Assembly (NCBI GenBank): GCA_946885545.1
Contig: CAMPGP010000003.1
Location: 1-32,824, forward strand
Direction of reading: 5' to 3'
Origin: an uncultured Altererythrobacter sp.
GTDB lineage: Bacteria; Pseudomonadota; Alphaproteobacteria; Sphingomonadales; Sphingomonadaceae
Length of the DNA: 32,824 nucleotides
Shown here: positions 6,765 to 14,758 of the stretch, one piece after another
Layout of the letters: each line of letters begins with the position of its first letter
Position numbering within the stretch: position 1 is the stretch's first letter
Program-made: the position numbers and the translations under genes
The notes under the pieces: model-generated
Databases searched by the model: none
The model's input: only the letters and a program-made list of their open reading frames with translations
What the model was told of the DNA's origin: nothing

Positions 6765-7741
6765 CCCGGGGCGCTCCACTCGCTTTGCTCCCCTACAAGT
6801 TCGCACGGGCAGGCAATCATGCGCTGGTCTTTCTGGTCGACCCGGACCGGGTCGACTGGCGCAACGGCTTCTTCAACCTTGCCCTGCCGAAAGGCCGCCC
6901 GTTCGAGCGCATCATACCGTTCGATGAATGGTCGGCCGAGGCCGAAGCGGCCTGTCCAGTGTACGATTTCCGCAAAACCGGAGCGATATTCCACGTTTCT
7001 CGCTGCGGATCGACGCTACTGGCGCAGAACCTGAAGGCAAGCGGCGCCCTGGTGCTGGGAGAGCCTCCGTTCATGCGCATCCTGCGCGATGGAATCGCCG
7101 GTTCGGTCGATAGGGAGAGATCGCTTGGGGCCGTCGCCCTCGCAGTGGCGCAATGGCAGGCCTGGGCCGTGTTGCAGGGCAGGCCCCTGATCGTGAAGTT
7201 CAACAGCCAGGCGCACCGATATCGGGAATCGCTGATGCATGCCCTGCCGAACGCGCGCTTCCTGTTCCTTCATCGCGAGCCGCTGCCCGTGCTGGAATCG
7301 CTCTCGCGCAAGCCGCCGCGTCACCTTCGCGCTGAAAGGCCCGGGCAACCATGCAGCGCGTTGACGGGGCTGGCCGAAGACCCGGTCCTTCTCGCCGGCG
7401 CAGCGGGCTATCTCGCGTCTCTCGATGCCTTCGAAGGTGTCGCAGGCGAGCGTCTGATGACGGCCGGATACGACGAACTCCCTTTGTCGTTCGCGCAGAT
7501 TGCAACCCATCTCGGCTGCGAGAACGGGGCGGAACGGTCGTGGAACGCGGCTCCAGACGCCAAGACGATCGAGACCGCCAGCCCTCCGCCCTATCGGCCG
7601 GTTGCGCCCGAGACACTCGCGGCGTTCGAGCGGACGCATCGTCCGCTGCTGGAACTCATGGACGGACGATATCGCAGTTTCGTCGCGCGCGCGCCTCGTC
7701 GTCGCGAGTGTCCGGTTGATTTGACCACCCGCCGCCCCTAG
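6761..7741 (+). CDS. Sulfotransferase-family P-loop protein, cassette member
   Basis: A 326-residue protein. HVSRCGSTLLAQNL at 78-91 fits the 5'-phosphosulfate-binding loop and FLFLHREPLPVLESL at 167-181 the 3'-phosphate-binding region of PAPS-dependent sulfotransferases. It starts at 6761, overlapping the oxygenase stop by 4 bases, so it is coupled to the cassette, and it is followed 35 bases later by a nucleotide-sugar dehydrogenase. It could sulfate the peptide product, the polysaccharide, or neither. It is clearly different in sequence from the other two sulfotransferases of the window. The family call is moderately strong; catalytic residues beyond the loops cannot be fixed by eye. Confidence 0.72.
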   Translation: MTRGAPLALLPYKFARAGNHALVFLVDPDRVDWRNGFFNLALPKGRPFERIIPFDEWSAEAEAACPVYDFRKTGAIFHVSRCGSTLLAQNLKASGALVLGEPPFMRILRDGIAGSVDRERSLGAVALAVAQWQAWAVLQGRPLIVKFNSQAHRYRESLMHALPNARFLFLHREPLPVLESLSRKPPRHLRAERPGQPCSALTGLAEDPVLLAGAAGYLASLDAFEGVAGERLMTAGYDELPLSFAQIATHLGCENGAERSWNAAPDAKTIETASPPPYRPVAPETLAAFERTHRPLLELMDGRYRSFVARAPRRRECPVDLTTRRP

Positions 7742-7776
7742 GCGGAGCGCGAATTTCATCGAGGAATCTCCCTGAT

Positions 7777-9042
7777 ATGAACGATATGCAACGGGTCACC
7801 GTAGTCGGGCTCGGCTATGTCGGCCTTCCGCTTGCCGTCGCCCTGGCGAAGCAGTTCGAAACCTTCGGGCTCGACGTCGACGCGCGGCGCATCGCGGAGC
7901 TGAAGACCGGCTTCGATCGAACGGGGGAAATCGATCGCGAGCGTCTGGACGCGAGCACCCTGGCTCTGTCGGACGATCCCGCCGTGTGTCCTTCCTCGGA
8001 TTTCTACATCGTGACGGTGCCCACACCCATCGATGACGACAACAGGCCCGATCTCTCGATCGTCGAGGCCGCGTCCCGCACGGTCGGCGCGATGGTCGCT
8101 CGCGCCGTCGAGGATGGCCGTAAGCCGATCGTCGTTTACGAAAGCACGGTCTATCCCGGTGTGACCGAGGATATCTGCGGCCCCATCCTGGAACAGGTCA
8201 CGGGGTTGCGCTGCGGGGAAGATTTCTTCCTCGGTTACAGCCCCGAACGCATCAATCCGGGAGACCGCGAACACACGATCGACAAGATCACCAAAGTCGT
8301 CGCCGGCCAGAATGCCAAAGTGCTCGAGCAGGTGGCCGCGCTCTACGACGCGATAACCAGCGGCGGCGTCTTCCGTGCGGCGTCGATCCGGGCGGCGGAA
8401 GCTGCAAAAGTCATCGAGAACGCGCAGCGCGACATCAACATCGCTTTCATGAACGAGATCGCGCAGATTTTCGGCAGGATGGACCTCTCGGTCTGGGACG
8501 TGCTCGCCGCCGCCCGCACCAAGTGGAATTTCCTTCCCTTCGCCCCGGGCCTGGTGGGTGGGCACTGCATCGGCGTCGATCCCTATTACCTCTCGCATCG
8601 CGCCGAACAACTCGGCCACGATCCGCGCGTGATTCTAGCCGGGCGCAAGATCAACGATGGCATGGCGCCTTGGGTGGCCGAGAGGCTTGATGCGAAGCTC
8701 GAATCGAAGGCTTCCCGCATTCTCGTGCTCGGCCTCACGTTCAAGGAAGACGTGCCCGACTTGCGCAATTCCAAGGTCGCGGACCTCATTGGCGCCCTTG
8801 CCGAGCGCGGCCACGAGGTCGTCGTCCACGATCCGCATGCCGATGCCGAGGAGGCGCTGCACGAATATGGTCTGGCGCTCGATGCAAACGCGCTGACGGG
8901 CAGTTACGACATGGTGCTTCTCGCGGTCCCGCATCGTGAATATCTGGAAATGGGATCGGCGTCCCTGCGCGAGCGCCTCGCCGCCGGCGGGACGCTGGCC
9001 GACCTCAAGGGCGTGGTCGAAGGCGCCGACTGGACTCTTTGA
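7777..9042 (+). CDS. UDP-N-acetylhexosamine 6-dehydrogenase, TviB/WbpO-like
   Basis: A 421-residue nucleotide-sugar dehydrogenase oxidising C6 of a UDP-HexNAc to the uronic acid with two NAD+. The N-terminal Rossmann motif GLGYVGLPLA is near residue 10. The conserved Lys in AAEAAKVIENAQRDINIAFMNE and catalytic Cys264 in GGHCIGVDPYY are present, and GLTFKEDVPDLRNSK marks the C-terminal UDP-binding domain. The KWNFLPFAPGLVGGHC stretch resembles TviB (Vi antigen) and WbpO more than UDP-glucose dehydrogenase. Start at 7777 has GAGGAA ten bases before; an ATG three codons later is possible. Convergent with the next, minus-strand gene. It should supply an aminosugar uronic acid to the polysaccharide. 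Confidence 0.92.
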   Translation: MNDMQRVTVVGLGYVGLPLAVALAKQFETFGLDVDARRIAELKTGFDRTGEIDRERLDASTLALSDDPAVCPSSDFYIVTVPTPIDDDNRPDLSIVEAASRTVGAMVARAVEDGRKPIVVYESTVYPGVTEDICGPILEQVTGLRCGEDFFLGYSPERINPGDREHTIDKITKVVAGQNAKVLEQVAALYDAITSGGVFRAASIRAAEAAKVIENAQRDINIAFMNEIAQIFGRMDLSVWDVLAAARTKWNFLPFAPGLVGGHCIGVDPYYLSHRAEQLGHDPRVILAGRKINDGMAPWVAERLDAKLESKASRILVLGLTFKEDVPDLRNSKVADLIGALAERGHEVVVHDPHADAEEALHEYGLALDANALTGSYDMVLLAVPHREYLEMGSASLRERLAAGGTLADLKGVVEGADWTL

Positions 9043-9087
9043 GCCTGCGCCGCGCCGCGCGGCCGGGCCGTCCCGACGTCGCTTGCG

Positions 9088-10299
9088 TCAGTCGGGCGAG
9101 CGTCCGGCGACCAGTTCGATCTCGCCGATCGTGCCCGTGATCTGGGAGCGGCCCGACCATGCGCGGGCATAGATCGCCAGGTTGGCGAAGCCTTCGCACG
9201 CGGCCGGTAGCGCCGGAATCTCGAAGCGGTTGATACCGGGCGAAAAGCGTTCGTCGTAGAATGGCTGCCCATTCCCGCCGCACCGCAACTGCAGGCGGAC
9301 ATCGCGAACCTGATCCACCGGCGCCAGCGCGTGGTCGATCACGACCGCGAAGGGTCCCGCGCCAGGTTCCACGATCCTCTGCGCCAGAATGCCGCCCCGG
9401 CCGCTCCGTACGAAGACGTCGAGCTGCTTGCCGTCCGCTTCGAGCTGCCCGCGCATGGTCGGTTGATCGGCCAGCTTCCAGTCGAAGGGTGGAAAGGCGC
9501 CGATCCATGGAATCGTGCCGAAGGCGGGCCCACCTTCCGCGACACCCGTGACGTTGCGATAGATCCGACCGGCGGTGGCCATGTCGCCTTCCTCCGCGAG
9601 CTGCATGATCAGCCTGCGGTCGAATTCCTCGTCCTTGAGCTTCAACCGTCCGCGGATGAGCGCGAGGTTCGAAAGTGCGTTCGCTTCGACAGGCGCGCGG
9701 ACGATGAACCGGCGATGCCATTCCGATCCGCCATCGAGAATTTCCACGAACGCGGGCAGCGCAGCACGCTCGCGCAAGGCGCGGTACAGAAGGGGGAAGA
9801 AGAACTCCTCCCGTTCCGGATGAACGCGCAGGAGCCGGTCGAGCGTGGCAAGTGCGCCGGGGAAATCCCGCTCGCTCACCTGATGATCGAGCACCAGCCC
9901 CTGCATCATCAGATCGCGTCGGTTGACTCGCGTTGCCGCGGTCAGAAGCGCGACCTTTCTGCTTTCGTCGCTTTCCCCGAGCGCGAGAACGGCATGCGCT
10001 CTGGGCGAGAGCGCTTCCATCGCGATGGCCCGGCGAGCGAGATCCGCAAGGTCCCGCGCGACGGGCACGACATCGGCCTCGCTCGTGACGTTCTCGGTCA
10101 GACTCCGGACCGTGTCCTGCTCGACCGCCAGTCCATTGAGCGGGAACAGCCGAGCCGCGTAGGCGGGCTGCGGCACGGTGAGCACGCTGCTCGCGGCCTG
10201 CAGGGCGAGAACGACGGACAGCGCAATCCCGAGCAGGGCACAGGCGGCCAGGCGGCCCCAGCGGGTCGGCTGGTGCGTCCTAGCGCGCTTCGTGCTCAT
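9088..10299 (-). CDS. Exopolysaccharide-cluster protein of unknown function, membrane-anchored
   Basis: I do not recognise a named family. The 403-residue protein has a positively charged N-terminus, one hydrophobic segment at about 17-40 (signal anchor or uncleaved signal), a helical middle region (about 70-240) with TPR-like spacing, and a C-terminal part rich in beta-strand-like sequence (about 270-400) with two Cys that could pair. It is probably periplasmic. The ATG at 10299 is chosen because the 17 in-frame residues upstream are only the out-of-frame reading of the tyrosine-glycine repeat of the kinase gene; with this start the genes overlap by 20 bases. It is the last gene of the wza-wzc-like unit, suggesting a role in assembly or export of the polymer. 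Confidence 0.75.
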   Translation of the reverse strand: MSTKRARTHQPTRWGRLAACALLGIALSVVLALQAASSVLTVPQPAYAARLFPLNGLAVEQDTVRSLTENVTSEADVVPVARDLADLARRAIAMEALSPRAHAVLALGESDESRKVALLTAATRVNRRDLMMQGLVLDHQVSERDFPGALATLDRLLRVHPEREEFFFPLLYRALRERAALPAFVEILDGGSEWHRRFIVRAPVEANALSNLALIRGRLKLKDEEFDRRLIMQLAEEGDMATAGRIYRNVTGVAEGGPAFGTIPWIGAFPPFDWKLADQPTMRGQLEADGKQLDVFVRSGRGGILAQRIVEPGAGPFAVVIDHALAPVDQVRDVRLQLRCGGNGQPFYDERFSPGINRFEIPALPAACEGFANLAIYARAWSGRSQITGTIGEIELVAGRSPD

Positions 10300-12439
10300 C
10301 GTGCGGTTCGCCGTATCCGTATCCGTAGCCATAGCCGTAGCCGTAGCCATACGAAGAGTTACGCTCGTCCAGTTTGGTCACGATCGCCCCGAAGATGCGT
10401 GCGTTGGCGCTCTTGAGCCTGCCGACCGCCGTTTCGATGGCGCGAACCTGCAAGCCGTTCGATTCGATTACGTAGACGACGCCGTCGACAGCCTTGGACA
10501 CCTCGAGCGCGTCGGACAGGCCGAGCACCGGCGCACCGTCGACGATGATCTGATCGTAGTTCGACCGAAGCTCATCGATGATCTGCGCAAGACGCCCGCC
10601 TGCCAGTAGCTCGACCGGATTAGGCGGCTTGTGACCGACCGGCAGGATGTCGAACCCGTCCGCCTCGATCGACACGATCGCCGACGCGAGGTTGCCGTTG
10701 TTCCCCGAGAGCAAGGCACTGAGCCCATGCGCTGCATCGGATTCCACGCCGACGAAATCGCTGAGGCCCGAATGGCGCAAGTCGGCATCGATCAACAAGG
10801 TACGCTTGCCGACGTGGGCGAAACTGCGCGCCAGAGCGACCGCGGTGATGCTCTTGCCTTCGTTCGGGCGGGTCGAGGTGAGCATGAAGGCACCGGGAGC
10901 GCCTTGCGGGGTAAGGAACGCCAGATTCGTCCGCGTCGCCGCGTAGGCTTCGCTGACCTCGGAGCTCCGCTGCCGGATTTCGTCCGGAATGTCCTGCGGA
11001 TCGACCCTCGGGATGAGGCCGAGAGGTGCGAGGCCCAGGCGGCGGCGCACATCGGCCGGATCGCGGATGGTCTGATCCATCGTTTCGCGCAGATAGACCA
11101 GGCCCGCAGCCACGAGCAGCGCCAGGATCAGGCCGACGAGCAGGTTCTGCAGCAACGACGGAGCATAAGGCGAACCGGGCACTTCCGCGGCATCGATCAA
11201 CGTCATGTTGTTCTTGCCGGCACCCGCAGCCTCCAGTTCCTTGTAGCGCTGGAGGAGTGCGTCGTAGAGCTGCCTGTTGGTATCGACCTCGCGCTTGAGG
11301 ATGCCGTACTGGATCGACTGCCCCTGCTGACCGAGGAACGAGGCGGTGGATTCTTGGAGCCGCTCGCGCAACTGGCGTTCCTGCGACAGCGCCGCGCGGT
11401 ACACGGCCTGCGCATCGCGATTGTCGATCGTCGTCTCGCCGGCAAGTGTCTGGCGGAGCGAGGCGACCTCGGCTTCCTTGGCCTGGATTTCCGGATACCC
11501 GGGCCCGAACCTGGACTGCAATTCGGCAAGCTGCGCCTGCGCTTCGGCAAGCCGTGCGCGCAAGCCGGCCGCGGATGCTGCGCCACTTTGGCTTCGAGTT
11601 CCCGCCGACAGCGCCGCTTCGGCAGCGATCCGCTCTGCAGTCGCGTTGGCGAGCGCCACGTTCAACGTCTGGAGCTCCGAACCGATCAGCGTCTGGCTCG
11701 CCGTTTCGGAGCCGGCACCGGCGCCCGCGGCATCGAGGATGACGATTCCGTTGGCATTGGCGTAATCGATCAATTCGCGCTCCGACCCCGCGAGACGTTC
11801 GCGAAGTTCGGCAATCTGCTCCTCGAGAAAATCACGCGCCTCGATGTTGGCGCCGAAGCGCTTCTCGTAATTCGCGGTGAGAAACTCCTGCGCCCAGAGG
11901 TTCGCGATCTTGGCGGAAACATCCGCCGAAGGGCTGGAGAAGCTGATGTCGACGAGACCAGACTGCGCCACCGGCGTGATGGTGACATTCGCGCGAAGCA
12001 GGCCTTCGAGCGTGCGCGACGTCACGTTGGGCGATTCCAGCAGATCGAACGCCGCCAGGAATTCCTCGTCTCGCGCGAGATTGCCCGCCTCTACGACCCT
12101 CTCCGCCATGAAGCGGGATTCGAGCAGTTCGTACTGCGTGTTGAAATACTGAAGGTCCGCCGTGCGGCTTTCCACCTCTACGGGCTCGGCACTGGTCACG
12201 TTCTGCACATCGCGCGAGATCTCGATCCGCGACGTGGCACGATAGAGATCGGTGGAGAGCAGGGTGATCAGCAGGCCCGCGAGCAGGCCGAACGCGACAA
12301 GGCCCAGTATCCAGTATTTCAGGACCTTCGCCTGGAGCCAGAAACGCTCGAGGTCCAGGTGGATACCTTCCTCGGCACGCGGCTCCGCAGAAGCGGGATC
12401 CTGATATGCGACTACGGTATCGGAAGCGTAAGGATTCAT
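10280..12439 (-). CDS. Polysaccharide co-polymerase with tyrosine autokinase domain (Wzc-like)
   Basis: A 719-residue fusion. Residues about 1-450 form a Wzz-type chain-length determinant: a transmembrane helix near 38-60, a long periplasmic coiled-coil region, and a second helix near 425-447. The C-terminal BY-kinase domain has Walker A TSTRPNEGKS (about 518-527), Walker A' LLIDADLR (about 547-554) and Walker B IIVDGAP (about 629-635). The tail carries seven Tyr-Gly pairs (about 697-710), the expected autophosphorylation cluster. These proteins control polymer length and export together with the Wza channel, whose gene lies 12 bases upstream. Many alphaproteobacteria split the two domains; here they are fused. 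Confidence 0.94.
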   Translation of the reverse strand: MNPYASDTVVAYQDPASAEPRAEEGIHLDLERFWLQAKVLKYWILGLVAFGLLAGLLITLLSTDLYRATSRIEISRDVQNVTSAEPVEVESRTADLQYFNTQYELLESRFMAERVVEAGNLARDEEFLAAFDLLESPNVTSRTLEGLLRANVTITPVAQSGLVDISFSSPSADVSAKIANLWAQEFLTANYEKRFGANIEARDFLEEQIAELRERLAGSERELIDYANANGIVILDAAGAGAGSETASQTLIGSELQTLNVALANATAERIAAEAALSAGTRSQSGAASAAGLRARLAEAQAQLAELQSRFGPGYPEIQAKEAEVASLRQTLAGETTIDNRDAQAVYRAALSQERQLRERLQESTASFLGQQGQSIQYGILKREVDTNRQLYDALLQRYKELEAAGAGKNNMTLIDAAEVPGSPYAPSLLQNLLVGLILALLVAAGLVYLRETMDQTIRDPADVRRRLGLAPLGLIPRVDPQDIPDEIRQRSSEVSEAYAATRTNLAFLTPQGAPGAFMLTSTRPNEGKSITAVALARSFAHVGKRTLLIDADLRHSGLSDFVGVESDAAHGLSALLSGNNGNLASAIVSIEADGFDILPVGHKPPNPVELLAGGRLAQIIDELRSNYDQIIVDGAPVLGLSDALEVSKAVDGVVYVIESNGLQVRAIETAVGRLKSANARIFGAIVTKLDERNSSYGYGYGYGYGYGYGEPHDEHEAR
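10311..10352 (-). repeat. Hexanucleotide repeat encoding the Tyr-Gly tail of the autokinase
   Basis: Seven tandem 6-base units (plus strand CCGTAT, CCGTAT, CCGTAG, CCATAG, CCGTAG, CCGTAG, CCATAC) encode seven Tyr-Gly dipeptides at the C-terminus of the Wzc-like kinase. Units differ only at third codon positions, as expected for an in-frame repeat kept by selection on protein. A 6-base unit can gain or lose copies without shifting frame, so the number of phosphorylatable tyrosines could vary between strains. Confidence 0.85.
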
Positions 12440-12451
12440 TTCAGCTCGCGA

Positions 12452-13162
12452 TCAATTGGTCGTGCGGTCAAAAAGGATGACGCTGCTGGAAAATACGGAG
12501 AAATACTGCAGGAAAGCGTCGAAGCGCCTGCGCGCCGGGGAATCGCCCACGATGACTATATCGTCCGGGTAGAGCGCCGGGTCGCCGTAGTTTCCGCGCT
12601 GGATCGCCTGGATATTGTAGACGCCCACGTACTTCTGCCCGTTGACCGTGCGCAAGACCAGAACGTCGTCCTTCTTCGCGTATTGGGAGAGGCCGCCGGC
12701 ATTGTTGACCGCGCGAAGGAGGGTTTGCGATGTCGCGGCCGGGTATGAGCCCGAGCGGGCGACCTCGCCGCCGACCGAAACCGATGGGCTGGGAATATTG
12801 GTCGGGCGCACACGGACCTGGGGATCGACGATGTATTCCCCCCGCAGCCGATCGGCAATCATCTGCGCCACTTCGGACGGCGCCCGTCCGCTGACGTTCA
12901 GGTCGCCGATCAGCGGATAGGCGAGAACCCCGTCTGCGTCGGTCAGGAAAGTCCCGCTGAGCATCTCGGCGTCGGCGACCGTTATCTCGAGCGATTCCTG
13001 CGGTCCGACGGTATAGGCCTGGCCGCCCGTCGGTGCGGGAAGCTCCGACAGCGGGGCGACCTCGATGTCGGAAGCCTGCCCGACTTCGCGGGTGGTCGCA
13101 CAGCCCACCAGAGCCAGCGCGGCTGCAATTGCGGCCAACCCCTTCAAGTACATGGCAATCAT
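12452..13162 (-). CDS. Polysaccharide export outer-membrane lipoprotein (Wza/GumB-like)
   Basis: A 236-residue protein with a lipoprotein signal: hydrophobic segment then LVGC with the lipid-modified Cys at residue 21. The poly-export domain follows (YTVGPQESLEITV, then DADGVLAYPLIGDLNVSG, IADRLRGEYIVDPQVRV) and a SLBB-like segment with VGGEVARSGSYP. It forms the outer-membrane channel for the polymer with the Wzc-like protein encoded next. The start at 13162 is chosen because AAGGAA lies directly upstream and the signal peptide then has normal length; the long in-frame extension upstream is Arg-rich and unlikely. Compact size is closer to GumB than to E. coli Wza. Confidence 0.92.
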   Translation of the reverse strand: MIAMYLKGLAAIAAALALVGCATTREVGQASDIEVAPLSELPAPTGGQAYTVGPQESLEITVADAEMLSGTFLTDADGVLAYPLIGDLNVSGRAPSEVAQMIADRLRGEYIVDPQVRVRPTNIPSPSVSVGGEVARSGSYPAATSQTLLRAVNNAGGLSQYAKKDDVLVLRTVNGQKYVGVYNIQAIQRGNYGDPALYPDDIVIVGDSPARRRFDAFLQYFSVFSSSVILFDRTTN

Positions 13163-13238
13163 TATTTCCTTCAGATCCCGGAGCCTGCGGGGCTTAGCCC
13201 TCGCAAGTGTGGTTGCAAAGTGTTTTCGCCCGGAAATT

Positions 13239-14654
13239 CTAGCTTCGCGGCCTATCCGTGCGCTCTTCGGGACGAGTGCTTTCGCGATGGAACGCGACCG
13301 CGAGCCACATCGCCACAAGCTGGAAAATGGGTGTACGCATCGGATAGTCGACCAGGCTCGCCGCCAGGATTATCGCCGCTACCGAGAGCCAGAAGACGGT
13401 GCGGGCGACGGGAGCGTCTTCGGCGCGCGCCATGCGTGCCAGTCCGCGGGCAAAGCCGAAAAGTGCGGCGAGCGCTATCGCCGAAGCCGGAAGGCCGCCT
13501 TCGATGACGAGCTGGATCCAGTCGTTGTGCGCCTGGTTGATGTACTGGGGGTACAGCAGCGCATCGGGTTCGAAGATGTGGTAGGCTTCCTCGAAGGAGC
13601 CGAACCCCGTCCCCAGCATCCAGTGCACCGAAACCATGTCGCGTAGGACCGGCAGAAGCTGCCAACGTACATCCTCGAATGCTCCGCGGTCGGCAATGGA
13701 GGTCAGGGCCGGAATGCGGTCGAGCGCCACGAATGCCGCGACCAGCCCGCCGACCGAAACGATCCCGGCGATCAGCAGCCAGCGAGGTGACATCGCACGT
13801 CTGGGCAGCGCCGACGATGGCCCGCGCCCACGCGACCGCGGGCGACTGCGCGATGCGACGTTTTGCCAGAAGATCACGCCGCTGGCCGCCAGCGCCAGGA
13901 TGGTGGTGAGCAAGCCCGCGCGCGACTCACCGATCAACGCCACCATCAACAGCAGCAGGAACAGGGCCGCGAGAATGGCGGACATCCACGGCCGCCGATG
14001 CGTCAGATCCCGATCGGTAGCGAGGTAGGCGACGACGACGAGCGAAAGCGCCGAGAATACGGCCGAATGGTTCTGGTTCGCGAACAGGCCGACCGGTGCC
14101 GCGCGGTTCGTTATCGAATAGAGGTAGAGCTTGCTGGTGCCGCCCCCGATGACCTGGAAGATCGCGACCACTGCGTCGAGCGCGCCGATCATGACCACGG
14201 CGAGCAGCAAAGTCCGCACTCTGGCACCAAGTGCGGCGGCCAGGACCAATCCGGCCGCCGGCACGACCAGGCTGGCGAGTGCGTTGATTCCGCGCGTCGG
14301 GACCATCGAAATCGGGCGCCAGACGCCTTCAAGGCCCGCAGCCGCATCGATCGCCGCCAGCGGACCCCGGCCCGGCAACAGGTGCCACAGGCCCGCAGGA
14401 AGCGGGACGAGCTGGAGGGCCATCCATCCGGCAAAGAACAGAAACAGGACCACGAGGGACCTGATCGAGGCCAAGCTGGCGCCCGAAGCGAAATAAATCG
14501 CTGCGGCCAGGAAAAGTGCGGCCAACGGCCTGAGCGCGATCAACTGGATCGCATCGGGGCGCGAACTTCCGCCGAGAAAGGCGACGACTATCCCGAGCAG
14601 GACAAGGATGATCCAGCCATTGCGCATCCCTTCGCCGGCTTGAACTCTCGACAT
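13239..14654 (-). CDS. O-antigen ligase/polymerase family membrane protein (Wzy_C type)
   Basis: A 471-residue protein with about ten or more hydrophobic segments. Family signatures are GLFANQNHSAVF in the middle, IGESRAGLL, and the large periplasmic loop ending in QAHNDWIQLVIEGGL, which matches the HND(x)5-6EGG pattern of the Wzy_C family. It would polymerise lipid-linked repeat units or ligate glycan to an acceptor in the inner membrane. The start at 14654 has GGAAGG about seven bases upstream; the ORF is open 13 codons further. An unrelated second polymerase-like gene lies at 15955-17466, so the roles of polymerase and ligase cannot be assigned from sequence. Confidence 0.88.
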   Translation of the reverse strand: MSRVQAGEGMRNGWIILVLLGIVVAFLGGSSRPDAIQLIALRPLAALFLAAAIYFASGASLASIRSLVVLFLFFAGWMALQLVPLPAGLWHLLPGRGPLAAIDAAAGLEGVWRPISMVPTRGINALASLVVPAAGLVLAAALGARVRTLLLAVVMIGALDAVVAIFQVIGGGTSKLYLYSITNRAAPVGLFANQNHSAVFSALSLVVVAYLATDRDLTHRRPWMSAILAALFLLLLMVALIGESRAGLLTTILALAASGVIFWQNVASRSRPRSRGRGPSSALPRRAMSPRWLLIAGIVSVGGLVAAFVALDRIPALTSIADRGAFEDVRWQLLPVLRDMVSVHWMLGTGFGSFEEAYHIFEPDALLYPQYINQAHNDWIQLVIEGGLPASAIALAALFGFARGLARMARAEDAPVARTVFWLSVAAIILAASLVDYPMRTPIFQLVAMWLAVAFHRESTRPEERTDRPRS

Positions 14655-14758
14655 CGAAGACCTTCCGCACGTTGGCGTTTGTGAGGGGGGCATAAATGTT
14701 GCAATCCTAGCGTCAAGGCGCGGGAAGGGTCACCACGGCCTGCCGCCTGCCTGGGATC

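Noticed and set aside
6761..7741. Reading this sulfotransferase-like protein as a nucleoside or HPr kinase
   Set aside because: The loop is RCGST rather than GxxxxGK[ST], and a 3'-PB-like motif is present, which fits sulfotransferases better.
9043..9087. GC-rich hairpin between converging genes
   Set aside because: CCCGAC/GTCGGG arms exist but extend into the coding end and no T-run follows.
10631..12748. 705-residue open frame on the plus strand
   Set aside because: Antisense shadow of the Wzc- and Wza-like genes; low-complexity Arg/Gln-rich product, no ribosome-binding site.
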